Origin: Marivivens donghaensis
Lineage (GTDB): Bacteria > Pseudomonadota > Alphaproteobacteria > Rhodobacterales > Rhodobacteraceae
Assembly: GCF_030410045.1 (NCBI RefSeq)
Contig: NZ_JAUFRA010000009.1
Location: 124,001-188,000, forward strand
Length of the DNA stretch: 64,000 bases
Direction: 5' to 3'
Every line of letters begins with the position of its first letter. The first letter of the stretch is position 1. Positions 14,932 through 23,551 of this stretch are shown here, in pieces. The notes under the pieces are model-generated. The model was not told where the DNA came from. It saw only the letters and a program-made list of their open reading frames with translations, and ran no database searches. A program made the position numbers and the translations under genes.

Positions 14932-16596
14932 ATGAGCACTACGACCTTTGACTATGTCGTTGTTGGCGCTGGGACAGCTGGATGTCTTCTTGCGAACCGT
15001 CTTTCTGCTAACCCAAAGAACCGTGTTCTACTCCTCGAAGCTGGTAAAAAAGACAATTACCCGTGGATACATATTCCTGTCGGCTATCTATATTGCATCG
15101 GTAACCCTCGGACGGATTGGCTTTTTAATACCGAAGCCGAAGCTGGTTTGAACGGTCGGTCGTTGCGGTATCCGCGCGGTAAGACGCTCGGCGGATGTTC
15201 GTCGATCAACGGTATGATCTACATGCGCGGTCAAGCACGCGACTACGACAATTGGGCGGACCTTACGGGTGATGACGATTGGTCGTGGGAAAACACCCTG
15301 CCCGCTTTCAAGGCTCATGAAAATCACTACAAATTGGACGATGACGCAGATCCTGCAGATGGCGACAATGGGCGTTTTTCCGATTTGCACGGTCATGGTG
15401 GTGAATGGCGTATCGAAAAACAGCGATTGAGATGGGATATCCTCGATAGTTTTGCTGAAGCTGCTGAACAATCTGGTGTGCGCCGCACCGAAGATTTTAA
15501 CACTGGTGACAATGAAGGTGTTGGATATTTCGAAGTAAATCAACGCTCTGGCTGGCGTTGGAATAGTTCCAAGGCGTTTCTGCGGCCAGCGTCTAAGCGA
15601 CCAAATCTAGCCATTTGGACTGAGGCTCAGGTCGAGAAACTCACCTTTGAGACCGATGCTAATGGTCAGTTGAAATGCACCGGCGCGGTTGTGAACCGCA
15701 AAGGTGCTCAGGTGACTGTCGCTGCTAATAAAGAAGTCGTTTTGTCCGCTGGCGCAATCGGTTCGCCGCAAATTCTGATGTTGTCAGGTGTCGGCCCCGC
15801 CGAAGAACTAACCGCGAATGGCATACCTGTTGTTGCCAATGTTCAAGGTGTCGGTCGCAACCTCCAAGATCACCTTCAAATCCGTACCGTGTTCAAAATA
15901 GAAGGCGCTAAGACGCTGAATACGCTTGCGAATAGTTTGATTGGCAAGGCGATGTTCGGGCTGGAATATGCGCTAAAACGCACTGGCCCAATGAGCATGT
16001 CGCCGTCTCAACTTGGGGCGTTCACGCGGTCCGATGCATCCCGCACCCATGCCAACTTGCAGTATCATGTGCAACCGCTGAGCCTCGATGCATTTGGTGA
16101 TCCGTTGCACGATTTTCCAGCCTTCACGGCGAGTGTCTGTAACCTTAACCCGACCTCGACAGGCAGCGTTACGCTTCGATCTGCTAACCCGTTTGACGCG
16201 CCGAAAATTGCGCCCAACTACCTCTCAACTGAAGAGGACCGTTTGGTCGCAGCAGAGAGTATTCGTCAGGTCCGTAATATCGTGGCGCAGCCTGCTTTGG
16301 CCAAATACAAACCCGTCGAATGGAAACCGGGTCCTCAGTTCCAAACGGACGAGGAATTGGCCCGCCTTGCTGGTGACATCGCCAGCACGATTTTCCATCC
16401 TGTTGGCACCACCAAAATGGGACGCGCGGACGATGATATGGCGGTTGTTGATAGCCGTTTGCACGTCAAAGGTATCAAGGGCTTACGCGTTGCAGATGCG
16501 GGCGTGATGCCAAAGATCACGTCGGGCAATACGAATTCGCCAACGCTGATGATTGCTGAAAAAGCGGCGGGATATATCCTTGCCGATGCACACTAA
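14932..16596 (+). CDS. GMC-family FAD-dependent dehydrogenase (choline dehydrogenase-like; candidate DddA)
   Basis: A 554-residue glucose-methanol-choline oxidoreductase. The FAD dinucleotide motif VVVGAGTAGC is at 9-18, the GMC signature GKTLGGCSSINGMIY lies near residue 85, and the C-terminus has the catalytic His489 (FHPVGTTKMG) and Asn533 (SGNTNSP). No signal peptide. It is 24 bases upstream of the DddD-like gene. In Halomonas a GMC enzyme of this family, DddA, oxidises 3-hydroxypropionate next to dddD, so a DddA-like role is a reasoned inference. A generic alcohol or choline dehydrogenase is the alternative; there is no betaine aldehyde dehydrogenase gene nearby. Confidence 0.88.
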   Translation: MSTTTFDYVVVGAGTAGCLLANRLSANPKNRVLLLEAGKKDNYPWIHIPVGYLYCIGNPRTDWLFNTEAEAGLNGRSLRYPRGKTLGGCSSINGMIYMRGQARDYDNWADLTGDDDWSWENTLPAFKAHENHYKLDDDADPADGDNGRFSDLHGHGGEWRIEKQRLRWDILDSFAEAAEQSGVRRTEDFNTGDNEGVGYFEVNQRSGWRWNSSKAFLRPASKRPNLAIWTEAQVEKLTFETDANGQLKCTGAVVNRKGAQVTVAANKEVVLSAGAIGSPQILMLSGVGPAEELTANGIPVVANVQGVGRNLQDHLQIRTVFKIEGAKTLNTLANSLIGKAMFGLEYALKRTGPMSMSPSQLGAFTRSDASRTHANLQYHVQPLSLDAFGDPLHDFPAFTASVCNLNPTSTGSVTLRSANPFDAPKIAPNYLSTEEDRLVAAESIRQVRNIVAQPALAKYKPVEWKPGPQFQTDEELARLAGDIASTIFHPVGTTKMGRADDDMAVVDSRLHVKGIKGLRVADAGVMPKITSGNTNSPTLMIAEKAAGYILADAH

Positions 16597-16620
16597 CACC
16601 CCCTTTTCAGGATTTCGGAA

Positions 16621-19134
16621 ATGACCATCCCTTCCCGTGACACGCTCCCTCTCGCCGGAGTTAAAGTCATTGATTTTGGACAATATATCGCTGGCCCCGC
16701 GGTTGCGATGATCCTTGGCGATCTGGGGGCTACGGTGGTGCATATCGACCCGCCCGGTGGTCCGATGTGGCAGAGCCCCGCGAACGCGACCCTGAACCGC
16801 AACAAGATGATCGTAACGATCGATCTGAAGTCTGCCGAGGGTGTCGAACAGGCCAAAGCGCTGATCGCGGAAGCTGATATCGTGGTCGAAAATTTCCGTC
16901 CGGGGAAACTGGCGAACCTCGGCATTGATTTCGCGGAATTGCGCCAGTCACAGCCTGACCTGATCACCGTGTCGATTCCCGGTTTTGCGTCAGCGGACGA
17001 AGAACGTCGTGAGTTGCGCGCTTACGAAAGCGTCATAGCGGCGAGTTCGGGCGTGTTTACGGATATGGGGCTGAACCGTGTTCTGATGGGCGTGAACCCT
17101 TCGTTCTCTCCCCTACCCCTCGCCTCGTCCTACGGTGCGATGATGGCGGCCTCTGCTGCGGTTTTGGCGCTTCAGGCACGGGAACGTACGGGGTTGGGTG
17201 ATCAGATCGAGGTGCCGTTGGCGAGCGCGGTTATGGAAGGCCTGTGCTACAACTCGATCAAGATCGACGGTTTGCCCGAACGCTATATCACTCAGCGCGA
17301 ACAAGAGATCACCCGTCGTCGGACCGAAGGCCTGCCGATGAATGTGACCTATGAAGAGCTGCAGGAGCTCCTTGACCCATTCTACCGCAGCTACCTCTGC
17401 AAGGACGGTCGGATGTTCTATGTCGTCTGTCCGAGCCATAAGACCCACGCGAAACGGTGTCTGCAGACGCTGGGTATCTATGACGATCTTGTCGCCGAAG
17501 GCCTTCAGGAAGAAGACGATACCTACAAGCCCACCAGCGAATGGTCGTCCGACGTGTCACTGGGTGTTTATCCGCTCCCGAAATTCTGGGCGGATAAGAT
17601 CGCGGCTAAGATGAAAGAAGTGTTCATCACGCGAACCGCCAAAGAGTGGGAACGCATTTTTGGTCGCAACAAATTCCCCGGTGCGCCGCAACGCTGGTTG
17701 CAGGAATGGATCAATGACGACCACGCGGAAACCTCTGGGCTTATGATCGACGTTGAGGATCCTGAATACGGAATGATGATCCAACCTGGACCTGTCGTCT
17801 GGTTAGAGGAAAGCGGTGAAGCCGCGCTCTATCCGATCCCACGCCGTTGGGTCGATGTAAGCAGTGCCCTTGCCCAGTTAAAGAAACAACGCACCAAACT
17901 GCCGCGTGTGACCGATCCGAACGATCGGTCTGGCTGGCTCGAAGGTGTCCGCGTTCTCGACCTTTGCAACGTGATCGCAGGCCCGCATTCGGTGAGCTAT
18001 CTGGCACGGTTTGGCGCTGAGGTGATCAAGCTTGATCCATCGAAGCCTATGTACGACGCGTGGAACACGGTGATTTTTGGCATGTCGCACATGCGCGGCA
18101 AGAAGTCAGTTCTGACAGACATCACGTCCGAACATGGTCGCAAGGTATTTGAGAACCTCGTGCGGTCCGTCGATGTGATCGTTTGGAACGCGCCAGACAA
18201 CCAGATCAAAGCGATGGGATTGGACGCGGATAACCTCGCGCGGCTGAACCCCGATGCGATCTTCTGCAAGCTCGACTGTTTCAGCGGCGTGCGTCGTGGC
18301 CCTCGGACGGATTATGTGGGCTACGATGACCTCGTGCAGGCGACGACGGGTATTATGTTGCGCTTTGGTGGGCTGATGAGCGAACCAGAGGAACATGCGC
18401 ACGTTGGTACGATTGACGTGATGTGTGGGTTTGGCGGCGCATTGGGCGTCGCGACAGCCCTGTATCAAAAACTGAAGACGGGCAAAACGGGTCGCGGTCG
18501 TACATCGCTTTCTGCGAACAGCGGTCTGCTGCAGGTGCCGTTCTGCTATGACTACACTGGGCGTGGTCTGTTCGATGAACCGTCAGGGCGGTATGTAAAC
18601 GGCTACGATGCCTTGTCGCGGTTCTATTACACGGCGTCAGGGGAATACCTCCTGCTCTCAACCTACGAGAAAGACATTGGACGCCTAGAAGCGATCGAGG
18701 CTTTCGCGGGACTGTCCGCCCTGCCCCATGAGGAACGCGAAGGGTTCCTTGCTGGCGTGTTTGCCAATGATACCTCTGCGGCATGGCTAGAAGTGTTGCG
18801 GGCGAATGATATTGGCGCGGCGGTCTGTGACAACATCGACGCCTTGCGCGCGGCCTACGTTCGGACGCCTGATGGCACTCCGGGCATTGATCGCGGCAGC
18901 TATTCGTTCTCGGTCTATGAGGACCACCCGAGCGGCCATACGGTCACACAGCTCGATCCATTTGCCGTTCGCCCCACTCGTAGTGCTGTGAATATGATGG
19001 ATCCTGCCGAAAAATACGGGGCCTCAACGCGGTCGGTCTTGCTTGAGCTTGGCTATAACGAGACCGACATCGATGTGATGTTGCAAAACGGATCGATCAG
19101 CGAAACGTGGAGCAAAGAATATCTGCCGAGTTAA
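16621..19134 (+). CDS. dddD: DddD-type DMSP acyl-CoA transferase/lyase (tandem class III CoA-transferase)
   Basis: An 837-residue protein with two CaiB/BaiF class III CoA-transferase domains (about 8-400 and 440-830). The domain starts resemble each other (GVKVIDFGQYIAGPAVAMIL and GVRVLDLCNVIAGPHSVSYL). Domain 1 lacks the catalytic Asp: the expected site reads PLASSYGAM at 166-174. Domain 2 keeps it as Asp599 in VGTIDVMCGFGG. This layout, length and single active site match DddD (catalytic Asp602 in the Marinomonas enzyme), which turns DMSP into DMS and 3-hydroxypropionyl-CoA. The upstream GMC gene and a nearby LysR gene fit a ddd cluster. No BCCT transporter is present. Substrate assignment rests on family features. 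Confidence 0.8.
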   Translation: MTIPSRDTLPLAGVKVIDFGQYIAGPAVAMILGDLGATVVHIDPPGGPMWQSPANATLNRNKMIVTIDLKSAEGVEQAKALIAEADIVVENFRPGKLANLGIDFAELRQSQPDLITVSIPGFASADEERRELRAYESVIAASSGVFTDMGLNRVLMGVNPSFSPLPLASSYGAMMAASAAVLALQARERTGLGDQIEVPLASAVMEGLCYNSIKIDGLPERYITQREQEITRRRTEGLPMNVTYEELQELLDPFYRSYLCKDGRMFYVVCPSHKTHAKRCLQTLGIYDDLVAEGLQEEDDTYKPTSEWSSDVSLGVYPLPKFWADKIAAKMKEVFITRTAKEWERIFGRNKFPGAPQRWLQEWINDDHAETSGLMIDVEDPEYGMMIQPGPVVWLEESGEAALYPIPRRWVDVSSALAQLKKQRTKLPRVTDPNDRSGWLEGVRVLDLCNVIAGPHSVSYLARFGAEVIKLDPSKPMYDAWNTVIFGMSHMRGKKSVLTDITSEHGRKVFENLVRSVDVIVWNAPDNQIKAMGLDADNLARLNPDAIFCKLDCFSGVRRGPRTDYVGYDDLVQATTGIMLRFGGLMSEPEEHAHVGTIDVMCGFGGALGVATALYQKLKTGKTGRGRTSLSANSGLLQVPFCYDYTGRGLFDEPSGRYVNGYDALSRFYYTASGEYLLLSTYEKDIGRLEAIEAFAGLSALPHEEREGFLAGVFANDTSAAWLEVLRANDIGAAVCDNIDALRAAYVRTPDGTPGIDRGSYSFSVYEDHPSGHTVTQLDPFAVRPTRSAVNMMDPAEKYGASTRSVLLELGYNETDIDVMLQNGSISETWSKEYLPS

Positions 19135-20048
19135 GTCGGCCAAACGTCGTCAATGGCTTCAAAGGCAAGTTGAACAACTGGATCATCGCGGCGCTGCGCA
19201 AGGCAGAGAAAGCTCAGCGATGTATCCAGTCGTTTGCCCGTCAGGATGGTGACGTTGCCGGACTGGGCCTCACGGAGTGCAATGGATTCACGCGCGAGGC
19301 TGAGGCCAACCCCCGTGCGCACCATTGCGAGCATGGACGATTCCTGATCGACCTGTGCGACTTGGTTTTGGCGCAAACCCATTCGGTCAAAAACTTTTGT
19401 CAGCAAACGGTTATGAACCGATGCTGGTGGTGTCCCGATCCACGGCAACGCAGCCAGTTCGCGCCAATCGTAGTCTTTGGCCGATCCTAAGAGCGCAGGT
19501 GGCGCCACCACGCAATACGTCAGCGTAGATAGGTGACGCACGTGGAACTGTTCGGCGTCCGCTGGCTGATCCAAGTCACCGAGGTAAAATCCGACATCCA
19601 AGGTGTCGTTCCGCAGATAGTCCAGCACTTCACCACTGATCCCATGCCGAAGTGAGGTCGAAACCCCTGGCCCAACCTGCAACATCTGCTGCAAAAACGC
19701 GCCCAAACGGGTGAATTCAGGGTCGATGATGGTGCCCACGCGCAAGGTGCCCTGAAGATGGGTCCGCATCGTTTGAAGGAGACGGTTGAAGTCCTGGACC
19801 GAGCCTAGAACCTGTTCGGCCTTCGTCGCCAATAGCGCCCCGTCTTTCGTAAGTTCTAGCCCCGTCGCGGTTCGTTTGAACAAAACGAGGCCGCTCAATT
19901 GACCCAGCTTGCGCAGTTGGAAACTCACCGCAGGTTGGGAGAGGTTCAGGATGTCTGCGGCACGTGTGACGTTCCCCTCACGGGCAACGACGACAAGTGC
20001 GCGCAGCAGTTTTAGGTCATGGACGGCAAGTCGTTCAACATCGCTCAT
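19131..20048 (-). CDS. LysR-family transcriptional regulator
   Basis: A 305-residue LysR-type regulator: winged HTH at about 9-68 (LKLLRALVVVAREGNVTRAADILNLSQPAVSFQLRKL) and a C-terminal substrate-binding effector domain. It lies 26 bases downstream of the ectoine-hydrolase-like gene on the same strand, and converges on the dddD-like gene, sharing four bases (TTAA) at the stops. Marinomonas and Halomonas ddd clusters contain a LysR regulator (DddR), so it may control dddD, but its operon position fits control of the hydrolase gene equally well. Confidence 0.9.
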   Translation of the reverse strand: MSDVERLAVHDLKLLRALVVVAREGNVTRAADILNLSQPAVSFQLRKLGQLSGLVLFKRTATGLELTKDGALLATKAEQVLGSVQDFNRLLQTMRTHLQGTLRVGTIIDPEFTRLGAFLQQMLQVGPGVSTSLRHGISGEVLDYLRNDTLDVGFYLGDLDQPADAEQFHVRHLSTLTYCVVAPPALLGSAKDYDWRELAALPWIGTPPASVHNRLLTKVFDRMGLRQNQVAQVDQESSMLAMVRTGVGLSLARESIALREAQSGNVTILTGKRLDTSLSFLCLAQRRDDPVVQLAFEAIDDVWPT

Positions 20049-20074
20049 CGCCGCCCTCCTCTGTGTTGCACCGA

Positions 20075-21262
20075 TTACGACTTGATAACGATACCGCTAG
20101 GGGTTTTGCAAAGAAGTTCGTGACCAGTTTCGGTGATAACAATCGGTTCGGTCGTTTCAATACCACCGTCGTCAAGCCAAAGCGCAGGCATAAAGTGGAA
20201 CGTCATCCCCGGGCGTAGAACCGTTTTATCGCCCGCGCGGAACGACATCGTGCGTTCGCCCCAATCCGGCGGATAGCTCAGGCCGATGGCGTAGCCGCAA
20301 CGACTGTCTTTGACAAAACCGAGCTTGTTGAGCGTCTGGTTAAAGGCGTTAGCAACGTCTTCGCAGCGGTTGCCCGGTTTCGCTTGTTCGAGGGCAGCTG
20401 CAGTAGCTTCAGTCACCGCATGTTCTGCGTCGATGAACTTTTGCGGCATGGTGCCAAAGAACAGCGTACGGGATTGCGGGCAGTGATAGCGGCGGTGAAC
20501 GCCAGCAATTTCAAAGAACGTCGTTTCACCTGTCCGCAGCGGTGTATCATCCCAGGTCAGGTGTGGTGCGGTCGCGTCTAGGCCAGACGGTGCCATGGGC
20601 ACGATTGCAGGATAGTCGCCCCAGTGGCCGCCGACGCCTTTGATCGCGGTATGGTAAATTTCGGCAACCAGATGGTGCTTTGGCATACCTGGTTCGGCGA
20701 CTTCGGCGATACGCGCGTGCATGGCTTGAACTATTTCGGCGGCACGGCGCATGTAGGTCAGTTCGGTCGGGCTTTTGATTGCGCGCTGCCAGTTCACGAG
20801 GCCTGTCGTATCGACGAAAGTCGCCTTTGGCAGACCTTTGATTAATGATCCATAGGCTGCAGCGCTGAAATAGTAGTTGTCCATTTCGACGCCGACGCGA
20901 CCTTCGTCCCAGCCATAGCCCGCTATGACCCGTGACAGGTCTTCCATCGGATGTTTGTCAGGGTTCTGAACGTAGCTGTCTTCATAGCCAAAGATATTGT
21001 CTTCGTGCATGAAAACGGTGCGCAATGCGCCTGCTGCGTCCATACCGCGACCCCACCAAATGGGTTCGCCTTCTAAGCCGAGGATCACGGCCTGATGAAC
21101 GTAGAACGACCAGCCATCGTACCCCGTGAGCCAAGCCATATTGGATGGGTCGGAGACGATGATCGTATCAACGCCAGCGGCTTCCATCGCCGCGCGGGTT
21201 TTCTCAATACGATCCCAGTATTCTGAATCGGCAAACGATGGGCTTGTGCGCGTGCTTGGCAT
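20075..21262 (-). CDS. doeA: M24-family hydrolase, ectoine hydrolase (DoeA/EutD)-like
   Basis: A 395-residue creatinase/prolidase-fold protein. The sequence NMAWLTGYDGWSFYVHQ, MDNYYFSAAAYGSL, HWGDYPAIVPMAPSG and PHLTWDDTP, and the C-terminal SYPPDWGERTMSFR and MTFHFMPALWLDDGG match the metal-free DoeA/EutD group that opens the ring of ectoine to N-acetyl-diaminobutyrate. The usual M24 metal ligands (DxG...D) are replaced (FFEIAGVHRRYHCPQSRT), as in that group. It is unlike the DMSP lyase DddP, another M24 relative, in its N-terminus and length. The partner deacetylase and ectoine transporter genes are absent here. A perfect hairpin abuts the start codon. Confidence 0.72.
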   Translation of the reverse strand: MPSTRTSPSFADSEYWDRIEKTRAAMEAAGVDTIIVSDPSNMAWLTGYDGWSFYVHQAVILGLEGEPIWWGRGMDAAGALRTVFMHEDNIFGYEDSYVQNPDKHPMEDLSRVIAGYGWDEGRVGVEMDNYYFSAAAYGSLIKGLPKATFVDTTGLVNWQRAIKSPTELTYMRRAAEIVQAMHARIAEVAEPGMPKHHLVAEIYHTAIKGVGGHWGDYPAIVPMAPSGLDATAPHLTWDDTPLRTGETTFFEIAGVHRRYHCPQSRTLFFGTMPQKFIDAEHAVTEATAAALEQAKPGNRCEDVANAFNQTLNKLGFVKDSRCGYAIGLSYPPDWGERTMSFRAGDKTVLRPGMTFHFMPALWLDDGGIETTEPIVITETGHELLCKTPSGIVIKS

Positions 21263-21263
21263 A

Positions 21264-21288
21264 GGGAAACCTTTCGAAGTGGTTTCCC
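21264..21288 (-). promoter_or_regulatory. Perfect hairpin abutting the doeA-like start codon
   Basis: On the minus strand GGGAAACC (21288-21281) pairs with GGTTTCCC (21271-21264) around a 9-nt loop. The 3' arm ends one base before the ATG at 21262, so the fold would cover the ribosome-binding site. There is no T-run, arguing against a plain terminator for phoB, which ends 68 bases upstream of the start. Confidence 0.45.
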
Positions 21289-21330
21289 TACGCTACGCGA
21301 TTAATTTGCGTTTAAAAGCCCAAAAACGGC

Positions 21331-22017
21331 TTAGCCCAGGGCGTATCCGGCACCGCGAACGGTGCGTACTGGGTCATTACCACCATGGGCGGTAAGCGCT
21401 TTTCTTAGTCGCCCAACGTGCACGTCAACGGTGCGAGTATCGACGTAGATATCGCGTCCCCAAACACGGTCCAGCAGTTGATCACGCGACCAAACACGCC
21501 CCGGTTTTTCAATGAAGGTCGACAAGAGACGAAACTCTGTCGGGCCGAGTTTCAACTGTTCACCATCACGGGTGACGCGATGGGTTTCACTGTCGAGTTG
21601 GATATCCTCGAACACCATAACCTGCCCAGCCATTGTTGGACGGGAACGGCGGAGCTGCGACCGAACGCGAGCCAGCAGCTCTGTCACCGAATAGGGTTTG
21701 GTCACATAGTCGTCGGCACCTGTTTCCAGACCGCGAACCTTGTCGCCTTCCTCTGACCGCGCAGAGAGCATGATGACAGGGATTTCACGTGTCTCGGGGC
21801 GTGTTTTCACCTGACGGCAAACCTCGATCCCAGAGACGTTCGGAAGCATCCAGTCCAGAACGATTACATCGGGAAGCTCTTCGCTGATCATCAGCAGTGC
21901 TTCTTCGCCATTTACTGCGAAAGACACCGTGTAACCTTCTGATTCGAGGTTATATTTCAGAACCTCACGTTGCGCGGGTTCATCTTCGACGACGAGAACA
22001 AGGGGTTGCTGAGCCAT
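21331..22017 (-). CDS. phoB: Phosphate regulon response regulator PhoB
   Basis: A 228-residue OmpR/PhoB-type regulator: receiver domain with acidic residues Glu11/Asp12 and phospho-acceptor Asp55 (VIVLDWMLPN), Lys in YVTKPYSVTELLARV, then a winged-helix DNA-binding domain (VDTRTVDVHVGRLRKAL, VRTVRGAGYALG). It binds Pho boxes when phosphorylated by PhoR under phosphate limitation. It is the last gene of the phoR-pst-phoUB run and its start overlaps the phoU stop by one base (TAATG). Confidence 0.96.
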   Translation of the reverse strand: MAQQPLVLVVEDEPAQREVLKYNLESEGYTVSFAVNGEEALLMISEELPDVIVLDWMLPNVSGIEVCRQVKTRPETREIPVIMLSARSEEGDKVRGLETGADDYVTKPYSVTELLARVRSQLRRSRPTMAGQVMVFEDIQLDSETHRVTRDGEQLKLGPTEFRLLSTFIEKPGRVWSRDQLLDRVWGRDIYVDTRTVDVHVGRLRKALTAHGGNDPVRTVRGAGYALG

Positions 22018-22727
22018 TAATCAACCTTGGAAATATACGAGGTACTATCAGCTTTGGGACGGCTATCTTCGGGCAGTTCACCTGTCACCAAATAGATGAC
22101 TTGTTCAGCCATATTGGTCACCAGATCGCCCATGCGTTCGATGTTCTTCGCGATGAAATGCAGGTGCATACAGGCGGTGATGTTACGCGGGTCTTCCATC
22201 ATGAACGTGAGGAATTCGCGGAACATGGCGTTATACATCTGGTCGACGTCGTGGTCGTGTTCACGGACCTGCTCAGCCAGTTTCGCGTCGCGTTGAATGT
22301 AGGCATCCAAAACGTTACGCAGCATGCCTTCGACTTCACGGGCCATACGGCGCAGGGACGCGTCGGGGCCTGGGATTTCGCGCATCTCGACCAGAACATT
22401 GGTGCGTTTCGCCATGTTCTTTGCGTAGTCGCCGATACGCTCTAGGCTGCCTGCCAGTTTGAGCGTGGTCAGAACGGTGCGCAGGTCTTTGGACACGGGC
22501 GCACGCAGGGCGATACAACGTGCCGCTTCTTCGTTGATGCGAAGTTCCAGCTCGTCGATAGCTTTATCATTAGCGCGGACTTTCGCCGCCAATTCTACGT
22601 CGCGGGTTTCTAGCGACTGTGCGCCGTCGAGAATTGCAGCCTCAACGAGGCCACCCATTTTCATAACCAAAGCTTGAATGGCTTCGAGGTCGCGGTCGTA
22701 GGCGGATAGGATGTGTTGATCACTCAT
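22017..22727 (-). CDS. phoU: Phosphate signalling regulator PhoU
   Basis: A 236-residue PhoU with two three-helix repeats and their acidic metal-binding motifs (ELRINEEAARCI and MEDPRNITACMHLHFIAKNIERMGDLVTNMAE). PhoU links the Pst transporter to the PhoR kinase and keeps signalling off when phosphate is plentiful. It is 12 bases after pstB and coupled to phoB. Confidence 0.96.
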   Translation of the reverse strand: MSDQHILSAYDRDLEAIQALVMKMGGLVEAAILDGAQSLETRDVELAAKVRANDKAIDELELRINEEAARCIALRAPVSKDLRTVLTTLKLAGSLERIGDYAKNMAKRTNVLVEMREIPGPDASLRRMAREVEGMLRNVLDAYIQRDAKLAEQVREHDHDVDQMYNAMFREFLTFMMEDPRNITACMHLHFIAKNIERMGDLVTNMAEQVIYLVTGELPEDSRPKADSTSYISKVD

Positions 22728-22739
22728 TATGTGCGCTCC

Positions 22740-23537
22740 TTAGCCAATGCGGCCGGAAATGTAGCTCTCGGTGCGGGGATCAACCGGATTGGTAAAGATC
22801 TGACCCGTCTCGCCGTATTCAACGAGGTTACCGAGGTGGAAGAAGGCGGTCTTTTGGCTCACCCGTGCAGCTTGCTGCATCGAGTGGGTTACGATCACGA
22901 CCGAGAAGTTGGACCGAAGTTCGTCGATCAATTCCTCAACCTGCGCTGTCGCAATCGGGTCGAGTGCCGAACAAGGTTCGTCCATCAACAGGACTTCAGG
23001 CTGTGTCGCTACAGCACGTGCAATACACAGACGCTGCTGCTGACCACCAGAAAGCCCAGTGCCCGGAGCATCAAGACGATCCTTGACCTCATTCCACAGC
23101 GCCGCACGCTTTAGCGAACTTTCGACGATCTCATCGAGGTCGGTCTTGTTCTTCGCGAGGCCATGAATACGAGGGCCATAGGCGATATTGTCATAGATCG
23201 ACTTGGGGAACGGGTTCGGCTTTTGAAACACCATGCCGACCTTTGCACGCAGTTGCACAGGGTCCACGCGTTTGTCGTAGATGTCTTCGCCGTCCAAGAG
23301 GATGTCGCCTTCCACACGGCAAATATCGATGGTGTCGTTCATCCGGTTCAGCGAACGCAAGAACGTGGATTTACCGCAACCCGACGGGCCGATGAACGCA
23401 GTCACGGTTTTATCCGCGATATCAACATTCACGTCTTTGATGGCATGCGTGGTTCCGTAGTAGACCTGCACGTTGCGGGCCGAAAATTTGATGTCCTTCA
23501 TGTCCACCGCTCTATCTATTAGTCGCATATCGTTCAT
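22740..23537 (-). CDS. pstB: Phosphate ABC transporter ATP-binding protein PstB
   Basis: A 265-residue ABC ATPase energising phosphate import. Walker A GPSGCGKST is at about 50-58, the signature LSGGQQQRLCIARA and Walker B VLLMDEPCSALDP follow. The chosen ATG (23537) is 14 bases after the pstA stop; an upstream in-frame start at 23558 would overlap pstA. Confidence 0.96.
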   Translation of the reverse strand: MNDMRLIDRAVDMKDIKFSARNVQVYYGTTHAIKDVNVDIADKTVTAFIGPSGCGKSTFLRSLNRMNDTIDICRVEGDILLDGEDIYDKRVDPVQLRAKVGMVFQKPNPFPKSIYDNIAYGPRIHGLAKNKTDLDEIVESSLKRAALWNEVKDRLDAPGTGLSGGQQQRLCIARAVATQPEVLLMDEPCSALDPIATAQVEELIDELRSNFSVVIVTHSMQQAARVSQKTAFFHLGNLVEYGETGQIFTNPVDPRTESYISGRIG

Positions 23538-23551
23538 GGTTTTAGACCTTC

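Noticed and set aside
20075..21262. DddP (M24-family DMSP lyase) identity for the M24 protein
   Set aside because: N-terminus, length and motifs fit DoeA/EutD, not DddP, which is longer and has a different N-terminal region.
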